NCBI GenBank assembly: GCA_017421145.1
Contig: JAFOTA010000110.1
Span: 1-7,869, forward strand
Source: Treponema sp.
Lineage (GTDB): Bacteria > Spirochaetota > Spirochaetia > Treponematales > Treponemataceae
DNA length: 7,869 bases
Reading direction: 5' to 3'
In this document: piece after piece, positions 1-6,040 of the stretch
How the letters are laid out: each line of letters opens with the position of its first letter
Position numbering within the stretch: position 1 is the stretch's first letter
Translations under genes and position numbers: made by a program
Notes under the pieces: generated by a model
Told to the model about the DNA's origin: nothing
The model's database searches: none
Seen by the model: only the letters and a program-made list of their open reading frames with translations

Positions 1-2
1 AA

Positions 3-185
3 TGGATAAAGATGAAGTGCGACGTTACGGGCATGAAAGCGAACATCCCTGTGTGCCACGATGCCGAGCTTATGGGAGACGCTGTCTTTGCGTTTACCGG
101 AGCCGGGGTTTACAAGGACATACTTGAGGCAAGCGGAAAACTCTGCAAGTTTGAAGGCCTCATGCAGGGTGCTTTTTTGGCATAG
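3..185 (+). CDS. FGGY-family carbohydrate kinase, C-terminal fragment
   Basis: Only the last 60 codons lie in the window; the gene enters from the left edge in frame with base 3 and stops at TAG 183-185. FGGY kinases (xylulokinase, fuculokinase, glycerol kinase and relatives, usually about 500 residues) phosphorylate sugars or polyols with ATP in the cytoplasm. The visible end fits the C-terminal ATPase half of that family: a D-V-T-G segment, an alternating hydrophobic strand (NIPV), then DAELMGDAVFAFTGAG, which matches the family's conserved 'E-x-x-L-G-A-A-x-x-A-x-x-G-x-G' helix near the C-terminus, with Asp in place of the first Ala. The substrate cannot be told from this piece, so no gene symbol is given. 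It converges on the lipoprotein gene, with 17 bp between the two stop codons and no obvious terminator. Family assignment is fairly safe; the sugar is unknown. Confidence 0.8.
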   Translation, partial: WIKMKCDVTGMKANIPVCHDAELMGDAVFAFTGAGVYKDILEASGKLCKFEGLMQGAFLA

Positions 186-202
186 ATTTCCGTTGCACAA
201 TC

Positions 203-682
203 TTATTCGACCGTTATTGATGCCGAGCGGCTTTTGCTTTTGCGTCCCTGATGGTCGAATGCGGTTGCGGTGAACGTCCATATTCCTTTTTCGACGGGTA
301 CGTCAAGTTTTTCTGCAAATACGAATTCCTCTTCATATTGATAATCGAATTCTATGGTTATCGGACTTGCTTTTTTGTCCTTTGATTCTGCGGTGACCGT
401 GACTTTTGACAAATCCCATTCAGAATCCCTGAGCTTCATGTACAGGACGGCCGGTCCCCCGGATTTGAAAGATGCGGCGTTTTTTGACGCTTTGCCGATG
501 TTGTCGGAAAATCCCATGTCCAGAATCTGCGGTGCGCGAGGGTCAGCGGGTTCTTCAGCGGCTTTCGTCTCTTTTTTCTCCGTTTTTCCTGCATCCGGAA
601 CCTTCTGCACTGCCTTGTTTGTGGCACATGAAAATGCGGCAAGTGCTGATGCGGCGGCAAGAACAAAAAATATCCTTTTCAA
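203..682 (-). CDS. Small lipoprotein with a C-terminal Ig-like domain, TTG start
   Basis: This predicted 159-residue exported lipoprotein is not one I recognise by name. Residues 1-18 form a signal peptide (Lys2, Arg3, then a hydrophobic run) ending in A-A-F-S before Cys19. Phe at -2 makes this a relaxed lipobox of the type tolerated in spirochaetes. Residues 20-50 are a Lys/Glu/Ala/Pro-rich tether. Residues 51-159 look like one all-beta Ig-like domain: alternating strands and a closing segment with W-T-F-T-A-T-A-F-D, then S-A-S-I-T-V-E at the C-terminus. The TTG start at 682-680 is chosen because AAGGAG (694-689) lies 6 nt upstream. The upstream in-frame ATG (703-701) and TTG (730-728) fall on the promoter elements and are unlikely starts. 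The protein is probably membrane-anchored and periplasmic or surface-exposed; which side cannot be told from sequence. It is divergent from the CAP-domain gene. Confidence 0.82.
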   Translation of the reverse strand: MKRIFFVLAAASALAAFSCATNKAVQKVPDAGKTEKKETKAAEEPADPRAPQILDMGFSDNIGKASKNAASFKSGGPAVLYMKLRDSEWDLSKVTVTAESKDKKASPITIEFDYQYEEEFVFAEKLDVPVEKGIWTFTATAFDHQGRKSKSRSASITVE

Positions 683-688
683 ATAAAG

Positions 689-694
689 CTCCTT
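689..694 (-). promoter_or_regulatory. Shine-Dalgarno site of the lipoprotein gene
   Basis: AAGGAG on the minus strand lies 6 nt before the TTG at 682. It decides the start codon: neither the upstream ATG (703) nor the upstream TTG (730) in the same frame has a comparable site, and both overlap the promoter. Confidence 0.8.
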
Positions 695-701
695 TTGTAC
701 C

Positions 702-730
702 ATTATATTTTGCTTTTCTGCAGTAGTCAA
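702..730 (-). promoter_or_regulatory. Sigma70-type promoter of the lipoprotein gene
   Basis: On the minus strand TTGACT (730-725) is followed after exactly 17 nt by TATAAT (707-702), one mismatch from the full consensus pair. Transcription would begin near 695, giving a leader of only about 13 nt that starts just before the Shine-Dalgarno site. The short leader independently supports the TTG start at 682. Confidence 0.8.
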
Positions 731-754
731 ATGCGGCGCAAACCTTCATTTGTC

Positions 755-782
755 TTGTTCCGCAAAAAAATCTTGTTAAAAT
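755..782 (+). promoter_or_regulatory. Candidate promoter of the tetra-CAP gene
   Basis: TTGTTC (755-760), a 16-nt spacer and TAAAAT (777-782) form a moderate sigma70-like match, predicting a start near 789 and a leader of about 28 nt carrying the GAGGGG ribosome site (808-813). An alternative pair, TTGTTA (773-778) with TATATC (794-799), has a short 15-nt spacer and would place the start too close to the ribosome site, so it is less likely. Confidence 0.4.
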
Positions 783-816
783 CAGCTAAATCCTATATCA
801 TGGAATTGAGGGGAAT

Positions 817-2907
817 ATGAAGCTGAAGAATAGATTCTTGACTTTGACGGTTTTTGTCTTTTTTTCTTTCGGGATTTGTTTTGCTCAGACTACGGAAGAT
901 AAGAAAGTAATCGATGAAATCAATTTTGCACGCACAAAACCGCAGGAATACGTGAAGAAAGTACTTGAACCTCTGGTTGACGGAAGGCTCGGCACGTACC
1001 AGTCAGCGGTGGTGGAATGCATTTCCCTTATGCGCACCATGAATCCTCTTTCTGAGCTGGCATGGTCCAAGGGGCTTTATGAAACTGCAAGGGACAAAAG
1101 CGGTTCCGATTATTCCGCACGCCTTTCAAAGCATGTTTCATGGACTTTTTCGGGTGAAATGACCGTATACGGATATTCTGAGGCAAGGGATATAGTCCTT
1201 TCGCTTCTTTTGGACATAGAAACCCCTGACCGGACTCACCGTAGGGCCGTTTTATCCGACAGATTCTCACACGCAGCGTCTTCAATAATCACTGATGCTG
1301 AATATGGTCATGCATGCGTCCTTGATTTTGCTTCCGACTGCATTTCATACTCCGATCTTCCGGGCATTCTGTACCATGAGGATTCGGCACGGCAGATTGT
1401 GAGCGAAATCAATCTTGTGCGCACAAAACCCCTTGAATATATTTCAACCAGGCTTCAGCCTATTTCCAAGGGCAACGGAAAATTCCAAAAAGAGGTTTCC
1501 GAGCTGATTTCATACCTGAAGAATTTCACTCCCGTAACGGAGCTTTCATACAACGACGATTTGTGCGATTCATCAAAAAAATCCATGGATTATCTTGAAA
1601 AATCAAGTCCCATGGCGCAGAACCCGAAATGGGAAAAAAACATAAGGAGCGTCAGGGACTGGGGAACCGTTGCGGAGGCTTTCATTGCAGGTGAAACGGA
1701 TCCGCGTGCGGCAGTCATAAAGATGCTTCTTGATTCTTCTTCAAAAAACAGGAGCAACATCCTTGCGCCCGGCCTGAATTATGCAGGTGCGTATGTGGGA
1801 AAAAGCGCGGTTGTATGCGTTAACCTGGCTTCATGGCATGATGAGACTAACACTCCGCTTGAAGGACTTCTTGCAGGCGACGGGGCTGAGCATATAATTG
1901 CAGAAATCAACTGGGCAAGGTCAAATCCAAAGGAATATTCAAAAGTCAGGCTTGAACCGCTTGTCAAAAAAGAAAAGAATCCGTTCCAGACGGCACTTTC
2001 CGAGCTGATCAGGGAAATGGAGCGCATGAAACCGGTTCCTCAGCTCAAAACGGCGGAGGGGTTGTGCAATGCGGCGGCAGAGCAGGTCAGCGCACAGGGA
2101 AAAACATCTTCCACGGCCTATGATTCTGCATGGCTGTCAAGGATTGCAAGATACGGTACTCTTAACGGCGGAAGTGAAATCCTTTATTTCGGACAAGAAA
2201 CACCTGAAACGGCCGTTGCATGTCTTTTGATAGATGCAGGATCTTCTTTGAGAAACCGCAGGAAAGCCCTTCTTTCACAGGCCTATGAATATGCAGGTGC
2301 TGCAACCGGAATACACGGAATCTACGGCGGCATGGCGTTGATTGAGCTTGCGCGCGGTTTTACCCCGGCTTCCGAATCTGTGTTTTTGTCGGGCAATTCT
2401 GATTACGGCAATGACATTACCAATGCGGAGGTCGAAGTTCTGAAAGAAATAAATTTCGCACGCGTTTCTCCTGCAAGCTATGTCCGCACAAGGCTTTTGG
2501 ATTTGGTCACTTCCGAAAAAAACAGCTGGCAGGAAGCGCTTTCCGAGCTGATTTCTGATTTGAACGGCCTGGGTGCAGTTTCCAAAATTGATTTTTCAAC
2601 CGATTTGCATGAATGTGCGGCAGATTTCGCATCTTCGGCAAAAAAGAGCGGCAAGTCTGCAAGCGATGCTTCATGGATTGACAGGGTGAGCGGATCCGTT
2701 TCGTGGAGCAAGGCCGCTGAGCTTGTTTCGCTGGGATGCTACACCGCAAAGGACATAGTGATACAGCTTTTGGTTGATGACGGGGTTTCTGACCGTGGAC
2801 ACAGGCGCATACTTCTGAACAAGGACATGACACATGCCGGGGTCGCGATAGACGTGCATCCGAAATACGGTACGATCTGCGTGATAGACATGATCCGTGC
2901 GGATTAA
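817..2907 (+). CDS. Secreted protein with four tandem CAP (SCP/PR-1-like) domains
   Basis: This 696-residue exported protein has a signal peptide (residues 1-23, Lys-rich start, Phe-rich core, likely cleavage after C-F-A before Gln24) and then four tandem CAP domains at about 30-173, 193-337, 359-512 and 540-693. Each opens with an E-I-N-x-x-R-x-x-P-x-x-Y motif (E-I-N at 34, 197, 363 and 544), continues with a helix resembling S-E-L-I, and ends in a Y/H-A-G/A beta segment. Domains 1 and 4 retain a D-R-x-H-R motif (His141 and His662) ahead of the final strands; domains 2 and 3 have N-R-S/R in its place. The first CAP histidine (the G-H-x-G motif) is not found in any copy. Bacterial CAP proteins are usually single-domain; their role is poorly known, with lipid binding or proteolysis suggested for some eukaryotic members. 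The start is supported by GAGGGG at 808-813. No anchor follows the last domain, so it is probably periplasmic or released. Confidence 0.88.
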   Translation: MKLKNRFLTLTVFVFFSFGICFAQTTEDKKVIDEINFARTKPQEYVKKVLEPLVDGRLGTYQSAVVECISLMRTMNPLSELAWSKGLYETARDKSGSDYSARLSKHVSWTFSGEMTVYGYSEARDIVLSLLLDIETPDRTHRRAVLSDRFSHAASSIITDAEYGHACVLDFASDCISYSDLPGILYHEDSARQIVSEINLVRTKPLEYISTRLQPISKGNGKFQKEVSELISYLKNFTPVTELSYNDDLCDSSKKSMDYLEKSSPMAQNPKWEKNIRSVRDWGTVAEAFIAGETDPRAAVIKMLLDSSSKNRSNILAPGLNYAGAYVGKSAVVCVNLASWHDETNTPLEGLLAGDGAEHIIAEINWARSNPKEYSKVRLEPLVKKEKNPFQTALSELIREMERMKPVPQLKTAEGLCNAAAEQVSAQGKTSSTAYDSAWLSRIARYGTLNGGSEILYFGQETPETAVACLLIDAGSSLRNRRKALLSQAYEYAGAATGIHGIYGGMALIELARGFTPASESVFLSGNSDYGNDITNAEVEVLKEINFARVSPASYVRTRLLDLVTSEKNSWQEALSELISDLNGLGAVSKIDFSTDLHECAADFASSAKKSGKSASDASWIDRVSGSVSWSKAAELVSLGCYTAKDIVIQLLVDDGVSDRGHRRILLNKDMTHAGVAIDVHPKYGTICVIDMIRAD
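904..1335 (+). repeat. CAP domain repeat 1
   Basis: Residues 30-173. It begins with INFARTKPQEY, carries a Glu in G-E-M (Glu114) at the position of the usual E-N-I motif, and has T-P-D-R-T-H-R with His141. The region between the N-terminal helices and Glu114 is shortened, and the usual G-H-x-G histidine is absent. Confidence 0.75.
1393..1827 (+). repeat. CAP domain repeat 2 (degenerate)
   Basis: Residues 193-337. It begins with INLVRTKPLEY and keeps the E-L-I helix and the L-N-Y-A-G-A strand. The D-R-G-H-R motif is replaced by S-K-N-R-S-N, and the central histidine motif is missing, so the classical CAP metal site should be absent. Confidence 0.72.
1891..2352 (+). repeat. CAP domain repeat 3 (degenerate histidine motif)
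   Basis: Residues 359-512. It begins with INWARSNPKEY, keeps R-I-A-R-Y-G-T-L-N-G and S-E-I (Glu454), which match the centre of bacterial CAP domains well, and ends G-I-H-G-I-Y-G-G-M. The D-R-G-H-R position reads S-L-R-N-R-R, so the second histidine is lost. Confidence 0.75.
2434..2895 (+). repeat. CAP domain repeat 4 (best-conserved C-terminal half)
   Basis: Residues 540-693. It begins with INFARVSPASY. Its second half, with L-L-V-D-D-G-V-S-D-R-G-H-R-R (His662) and then H-A-G-V-A-I-D-V-H and Y-G-T-I-C-V-I-D, is close to the usual bacterial CAP consensus. Glu635 in A-E-L corresponds to the E-N-I glutamate. The G-H-x-G histidine is absent here too. Confidence 0.78.
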
Positions 2908-2920
2908 AACTAAGGAACGG

Positions 2921-3433
2921 CTATTTTTTCCCTGAATCAGAAATGGAAAGGAGCTTGTTGAAGATGAAGAAAAACAGGTTCCTTAAAAGATGCCTGATTA
3001 TGAAAACCACCGCTATTCCAAGGCATGCTCCCTGAATGGATTTAAAAATGAAATATCCTGCGGCTGCACCTACCGGAAGAAAAATAAGGCCTGTCCTGAA
3101 TGAAAGTGACTGTGAGAAAAGCTGTATGAAAAACACACCGAGGCTGATTCCTGTCATCACGTAAAGAAGCGTGTCCAGATGGAAAAAATATGCCGCGCAT
3201 GCAACAAGGGAGACGCTTATATAGAAAATATAGTTTATCCTTGCCATGACGCTGATCGCGGAGCCTATGGCATCGGCCGTCCTTTCCATGTCAGCAGATT
3301 TGTCCAAGTCGGGGTTCCGGCTGTTTTTGTCAATCTTCAGGCCGCATTCGGGGCATACCAGGTTGTCCATGTCCTTTATGCTTTTTATTGTAAAATCAAA
3401 ATCTTTCCGGCATTTCACGCAATATCTTGTCAT
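2921..3433 (-). CDS. Zinc-ribbon membrane protein, four predicted TM helices
   Basis: This 170-residue protein has no name I recognise. Residues 5-30 hold two Cys pairs, C-V-K-C (5, 8) and C-P-E-C (27, 30), spaced as in a small zinc ribbon; the second is followed by G-L-K-I-D. A polar linker (31-62) leads to about four hydrophobic segments near 64-84, 86-106, 112-130 and 133-155, then a short Lys-ending tail. The ribbon is probably cytoplasmic and the rest lies in the inner membrane. The ATG at 3433 overlaps the TGA of the upstream phosphodiesterase-like gene by 4 bp (ATGA), and I see no strong ribosome site, so translation is probably coupled to that gene. It is the last gene of the three-gene cluster, and its TAG lies 13 bp from the end of the convergent CAP gene. 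Function unknown: N-terminal zinc ribbons on small membrane proteins are common and not diagnostic. Confidence 0.82.
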   Translation of the reverse strand: MTRYCVKCRKDFDFTIKSIKDMDNLVCPECGLKIDKNSRNPDLDKSADMERTADAIGSAISVMARINYIFYISVSLVACAAYFFHLDTLLYVMTGISLGVFFIQLFSQSLSFRTGLIFLPVGAAAGYFIFKSIQGACLGIAVVFIIRHLLRNLFFFIFNKLLSISDSGKK

Positions 3434-4308
3434 AGTATGAGTCCGTCGTAGGCTGGGGAAACTGATCCGCCTTCCTTTGTTATTTTTTCAAGTCCTGGAA
3501 ACTCCGGGATTTTTTTGGCGATGTAGTCCTGCACTTCGGAGTGGAGCATGTTGTGCGTCATGTGCGTGAACCATGTGTGCCCGGCTCCTATTTTTTCTGC
3601 GGCTTCCATGGCTTCAAGAAACGAAAAGTGCGTTGAGTGAGGTTTTTCCCTGAGCGCATCGATTACAAGATGGTCTATTTTCCCTACAGACCTTATGATT
3701 TCAAATGATTCTCCGCTGATTGAATTGCAGTCAGTTAAATATGCAATGCATTTTCCGTCGGAGCTGTCCTTTAAAATCCATCCGCATGTTTCGAGCGAAC
3801 CGTGGATCAGCGGAACTGGGATTATCGAAATGCTTTTTATGACGAGCGGATTCCGGGCTGAAAAGCGTGCGCAGTCTATGAACGATAGCTTGGGTTTGCT
3901 TCCGCCTTCCTTTACCGGTGTGAAAATGTAGTCGAAGCGTTTTTTTACGTCTTCAAACGTGCGTGCATTCGAATAGATCGGGAGTCCCGGGCCTTCTGTT
4001 TCGTCTGAGCTGCATTTTGAAGGATCCACGGATTTTGTGTGGCTGAACACCCTCAGATCATCAAGTCCGTTCAAGTGGTCTGCATGACCGTGCGTGAGAA
4101 GCACTGCATCAAGGGATTTTATGTTGAATTTAAGCGCCTGGATGCGGAATTCCGGCCCCGTGTCGATTACTATGCGTGCAGGTGAAGAAACGTAGGCTGA
4201 GCATCTGTTCCTTTTGTTTTTTTCATCGGATGAGCGGCATACCCTGCAATCACATCCGATTACCGGAACTCCATGGCTTGTCCCGGTTCCCGTCAAAACC
4301 ATTTCCAT
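3430..4308 (-). CDS. PhnP-like metallo-beta-lactamase-fold phosphodiesterase
   Basis: This 292-residue cytoplasmic protein has the MBL fold and the signature of the PhnP group (phosphoribosyl 1,2-cyclic phosphate phosphodiesterase and relatives). Residues 7-13 read G-T-G-T-S-H-G, followed by G-C-D-C-R-V-C (Cys19, 21, 24), the cysteines expected to bind a structural zinc. The catalytic metal motif T-H-G-H-A-D-H gives His73, His75, Asp77 and His78; His169 (L-I-H-G), Asp193 (L-T-D-C) and the F-T-H-M-T-H segment (His249, His252) complete the usual dinuclear site. A Ser/Asp/Glu-rich stretch at about 88-108 lies where family members vary. The start at 4308 leaves six residues before GTGTS, as is usual; an alternative ATG two codons later is possible. 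It lies 5 bp after the PEGA-barrel gene with little ribosome site, suggesting termination-reinitiation. No phn (phosphonate) genes are nearby, so the true substrate is uncertain. Confidence 0.87.
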   Translation of the reverse strand: MEMVLTGTGTSHGVPVIGCDCRVCRSSDEKNKRNRCSAYVSSPARIVIDTGPEFRIQALKFNIKSLDAVLLTHGHADHLNGLDDLRVFSHTKSVDPSKCSSDETEGPGLPIYSNARTFEDVKKRFDYIFTPVKEGGSKPKLSFIDCARFSARNPLVIKSISIIPVPLIHGSLETCGWILKDSSDGKCIAYLTDCNSISGESFEIIRSVGKIDHLVIDALREKPHSTHFSFLEAMEAAEKIGAGHTWFTHMTHNMLHSEVQDYIAKKIPEFPGLEKITKEGGSVSPAYDGLIL

Positions 4309-4313
4309 AGGCT

Positions 4314-5906
4314 TCAGAACATCCAGGTGACGTTCAGCTTTGCGTAAGGATAGAACGAGCTTGTGTCCGAAAAGATTGACTGTGATCCTTCTGCAGAAAC
4401 GATCATGACACCGCCCTGCAATCCTACTGCCAACGGAAGCCCTGCTACATAGAACGCGAATCTTCCGCCGAAATCGCCTGATTTAAGTGGTGATTCCAAA
4501 TCTACCGTTTCAAGTCCGTCGCCGCTTTCGTATGTTCCGAATCCTGATGCAAAAGAAGCGTAGATTCCCATTCCGACCGTATCGAAGCATTTCTGCACCA
4601 TCAGTCCGTTCTTCCACAAAACGTCGTTTCCGCTGCTTGAAAAAGGCCCGGTTACAGGTTTGTAGAGCACGGTTGATTCTGCTCCTATGTATATGTCGTC
4701 AATCAGGTAGCCGAGAATGATTCCTCCTCCAAGACCGCATCCCACGTCGATTCCATACGGTGAAAATGACGCTGCGGAGCTTCCTCCCAACCTGACGAAC
4801 ACGCCGTAAAAAAGGGTTTCCTTTGCAAGAGGGTAGCTTGAAGCGTATTTTGCGGTCACGTTGAATCCGTAGTTGAAACCGTCTTTGACAAGTCCTGTGA
4901 AAGTTCCTGATATTTCTATGTTTTTGGTGAATGACCTTGCTATCGATGCTGTTATCGGAACTCCGTAGAAAACATCGGATCCTGAGGTGAACGACGCTCC
5001 GCTTTCAACGGTCAGAAGGTTTGAGTGCTTTGGATACAGCCGTGCGCTTGCAACGGAACCAAGTCCAAGTCCGCTCTGGCTTTGGGTGAGCATGGGGCGC
5101 ACTATGTTTGAGTCCACCGTGAAGCTGTATGAAAAGCTTTGTCCTGCGGCCGTCATCGTTGCGGTGTAAAGTCCGTCTTCAACTATATAATTGTCTTCAT
5201 CCCTTCCCGTCCATTTTTCCTTCTGATCCCAGGAAGTGAAAGAAATCTCTTTTGTGTATACCGTTTCACCTTCGCTCGACGTGATTTCGAGCCTGCCTGT
5301 TTCCGGGGCGGTGACGGAGACGTTGAATTCTATGCTTCCGTTGTAGCCGTAATCTTTCGGATTGAAGAGAGTCTTTTCGGAATCGAATGAAAGCAGCTTG
5401 AAATCAGCTTTTTTCATGTTCATGGCAAGGGTGTATTCCCTTCCGCGGACTATGTTTACGGAATCGGTCTTTTCTTCATAGCCGAATTTTTTTGCAAGCA
5501 CCGAATGTTCGCCTTCATCAAGCTCTATTCCCTTGGAGGTCGTTATGTTTCCGTCGCAATAGACAGCGGCTCCTTCAGGATTTGAGATGACAGTAAGCTT
5601 TCCGCTGATTTTCTGCAGGTCGCATGTCACTTCTTTTATGACGTTCTCTTCGACCATGACGTATGAAAGATCGGTTGCGTAATGTACCTTGGTGATTTCA
5701 AGCCTGTGCTTTCCAGGTGTCATGCCGGTTATCGTGAGCGGAGTTATTCCTTTGTGCAGACCGTCCACGTAAACGCTTGCACCGTATATGTTCGCGCTTA
5801 TATAAAGGCCCGTTTCGCCTTCTTCATCTTCACCGGTCGTTGCCGCTGCCGTGGATACTGAAAATATCATTGTCGCAATCATCAAAAAAATAAGACGTTT
5901 TTTCAC
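4314..5906 (-). CDS. PEGA-domain protein with FlgD-Ig-like domain and C-terminal beta-barrel
   Basis: This 530-residue exported protein has a signal peptide at about 1-22 (K-K-R start, cleavage near A-A-A/T). Two PEGA-type domains follow: 32-98 (A-S-V-Y-V-D-G, then T-P-L-T-I and P-G-K-H-R-L-E) and 102-165 (N-P-E-G-A-A-V-Y-C-D-G, then E-G-E-H-S-V). Residues 170-265 resemble the FlgD Ig-like domain found in many secretion and surface proteins (G-R-L-E-I, W-x-G-R-D, V-E-D-G-L-Y-T-A-T). Residues 275-530 are alternating amphipathic strands rich in Gly, Ser and aromatics, ending in W-M-F; a C-terminal Phe is typical of BAM-recognised outer-membrane barrels. It is probably an outer-membrane barrel with a periplasmic N-terminal arm, though a cell-wall-binding role for PEGA is only inference. 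The start is GTG at 5906, set by AGGAGG 5 nt upstream. It is the first gene of the three-gene cluster. Confidence 0.85.
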   Translation of the reverse strand: MKKRLIFLMIATMIFSVSTAAATTGEDEEGETGLYISANIYGASVYVDGLHKGITPLTITGMTPGKHRLEITKVHYATDLSYVMVEENVIKEVTCDLQKISGKLTVISNPEGAAVYCDGNITTSKGIELDEGEHSVLAKKFGYEEKTDSVNIVRGREYTLAMNMKKADFKLLSFDSEKTLFNPKDYGYNGSIEFNVSVTAPETGRLEITSSEGETVYTKEISFTSWDQKEKWTGRDEDNYIVEDGLYTATMTAAGQSFSYSFTVDSNIVRPMLTQSQSGLGLGSVASARLYPKHSNLLTVESGASFTSGSDVFYGVPITASIARSFTKNIEISGTFTGLVKDGFNYGFNVTAKYASSYPLAKETLFYGVFVRLGGSSAASFSPYGIDVGCGLGGGIILGYLIDDIYIGAESTVLYKPVTGPFSSSGNDVLWKNGLMVQKCFDTVGMGIYASFASGFGTYESGDGLETVDLESPLKSGDFGGRFAFYVAGLPLAVGLQGGVMIVSAEGSQSIFSDTSSFYPYAKLNVTWMF

Positions 5907-5911
5907 TTTAC

Positions 5912-5917
5912 CCTCCT
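5912..5917 (-). promoter_or_regulatory. Shine-Dalgarno site of the PEGA-barrel gene
   Basis: A perfect AGGAGG on the minus strand lies 5 nt before the GTG at 5906. It fixes the non-ATG start and suggests efficient initiation for the head of the cluster. Confidence 0.85.
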
Positions 5918-5929
5918 AATGTGCGGCTG

Positions 5930-5943
5930 CCGGGGTTGTCCCG
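5930..5943 (-). other. GC-rich potential stem-loop in the PEGA-barrel leader
   Basis: On the minus strand CGGG, a short ACAAC loop and CCCG can pair, sitting between the TATAAT element and the AGGAGG site, close to the predicted 5' end of the transcript. An alternative outer pairing of GCGG with CCGC further downstream is also possible. This could stabilise the mRNA or be chance; no known riboswitch or leader is recognised. Confidence 0.35.
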
Positions 5944-5950
5944 CCCTTCC

Positions 5951-5956
5951 ATTATA
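5951..5956 (-). promoter_or_regulatory. Candidate -10 element of the three-gene cluster
   Basis: TATAAT on the minus strand lies about 45 nt before the GTG start, predicting a transcript start near 5944. No good -35 hexamer is seen at 15-17 nt spacing. A T-rich run at 5987-5995 could act as an upstream element. Confidence 0.45.
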
Positions 5957-6040
5957 ATTCAAAAAACAAAGTATGCCTAGGGAACTAAAAAAAAATGCAG
6001 ATTTGATTACATTCCTGATTTTCTCGGAACATAATAATGT

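Noticed and set aside
186..202. Terminator between the kinase and lipoprotein stop codons
   Set aside because: The 17-bp gap contains no inverted repeat or T run that would support one.
61..273. Open reading frame starting inside the FGGY kinase end and running into the lipoprotein gene
   Set aside because: It overlaps two better-supported genes, has no ribosome site and its sequence shows no domain or signal; it is a shadow frame.
877..888. Lipobox reading of Cys21 in the tetra-CAP protein
   Set aside because: The residues before Cys21 (F-G-I) do not suit a lipobox; signal peptidase I cleavage after C-F-A before Gln24 fits better.
2908..2935. Possible bidirectional terminator between the converging CAP and zinc-ribbon genes
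   Set aside because: A GGAA/TTCC pairing near a short T run is too weak to call an intrinsic terminator, and it overlaps the end of the zinc-ribbon gene.
5987..5995. Nine-A run as a phase-variable tract
   Set aside because: It lies outside any -10/-35 spacer that I can define and outside coding sequence; a run of nine A is common in AT-rich spacers. It may at most act as an upstream element for the minus-strand promoter.
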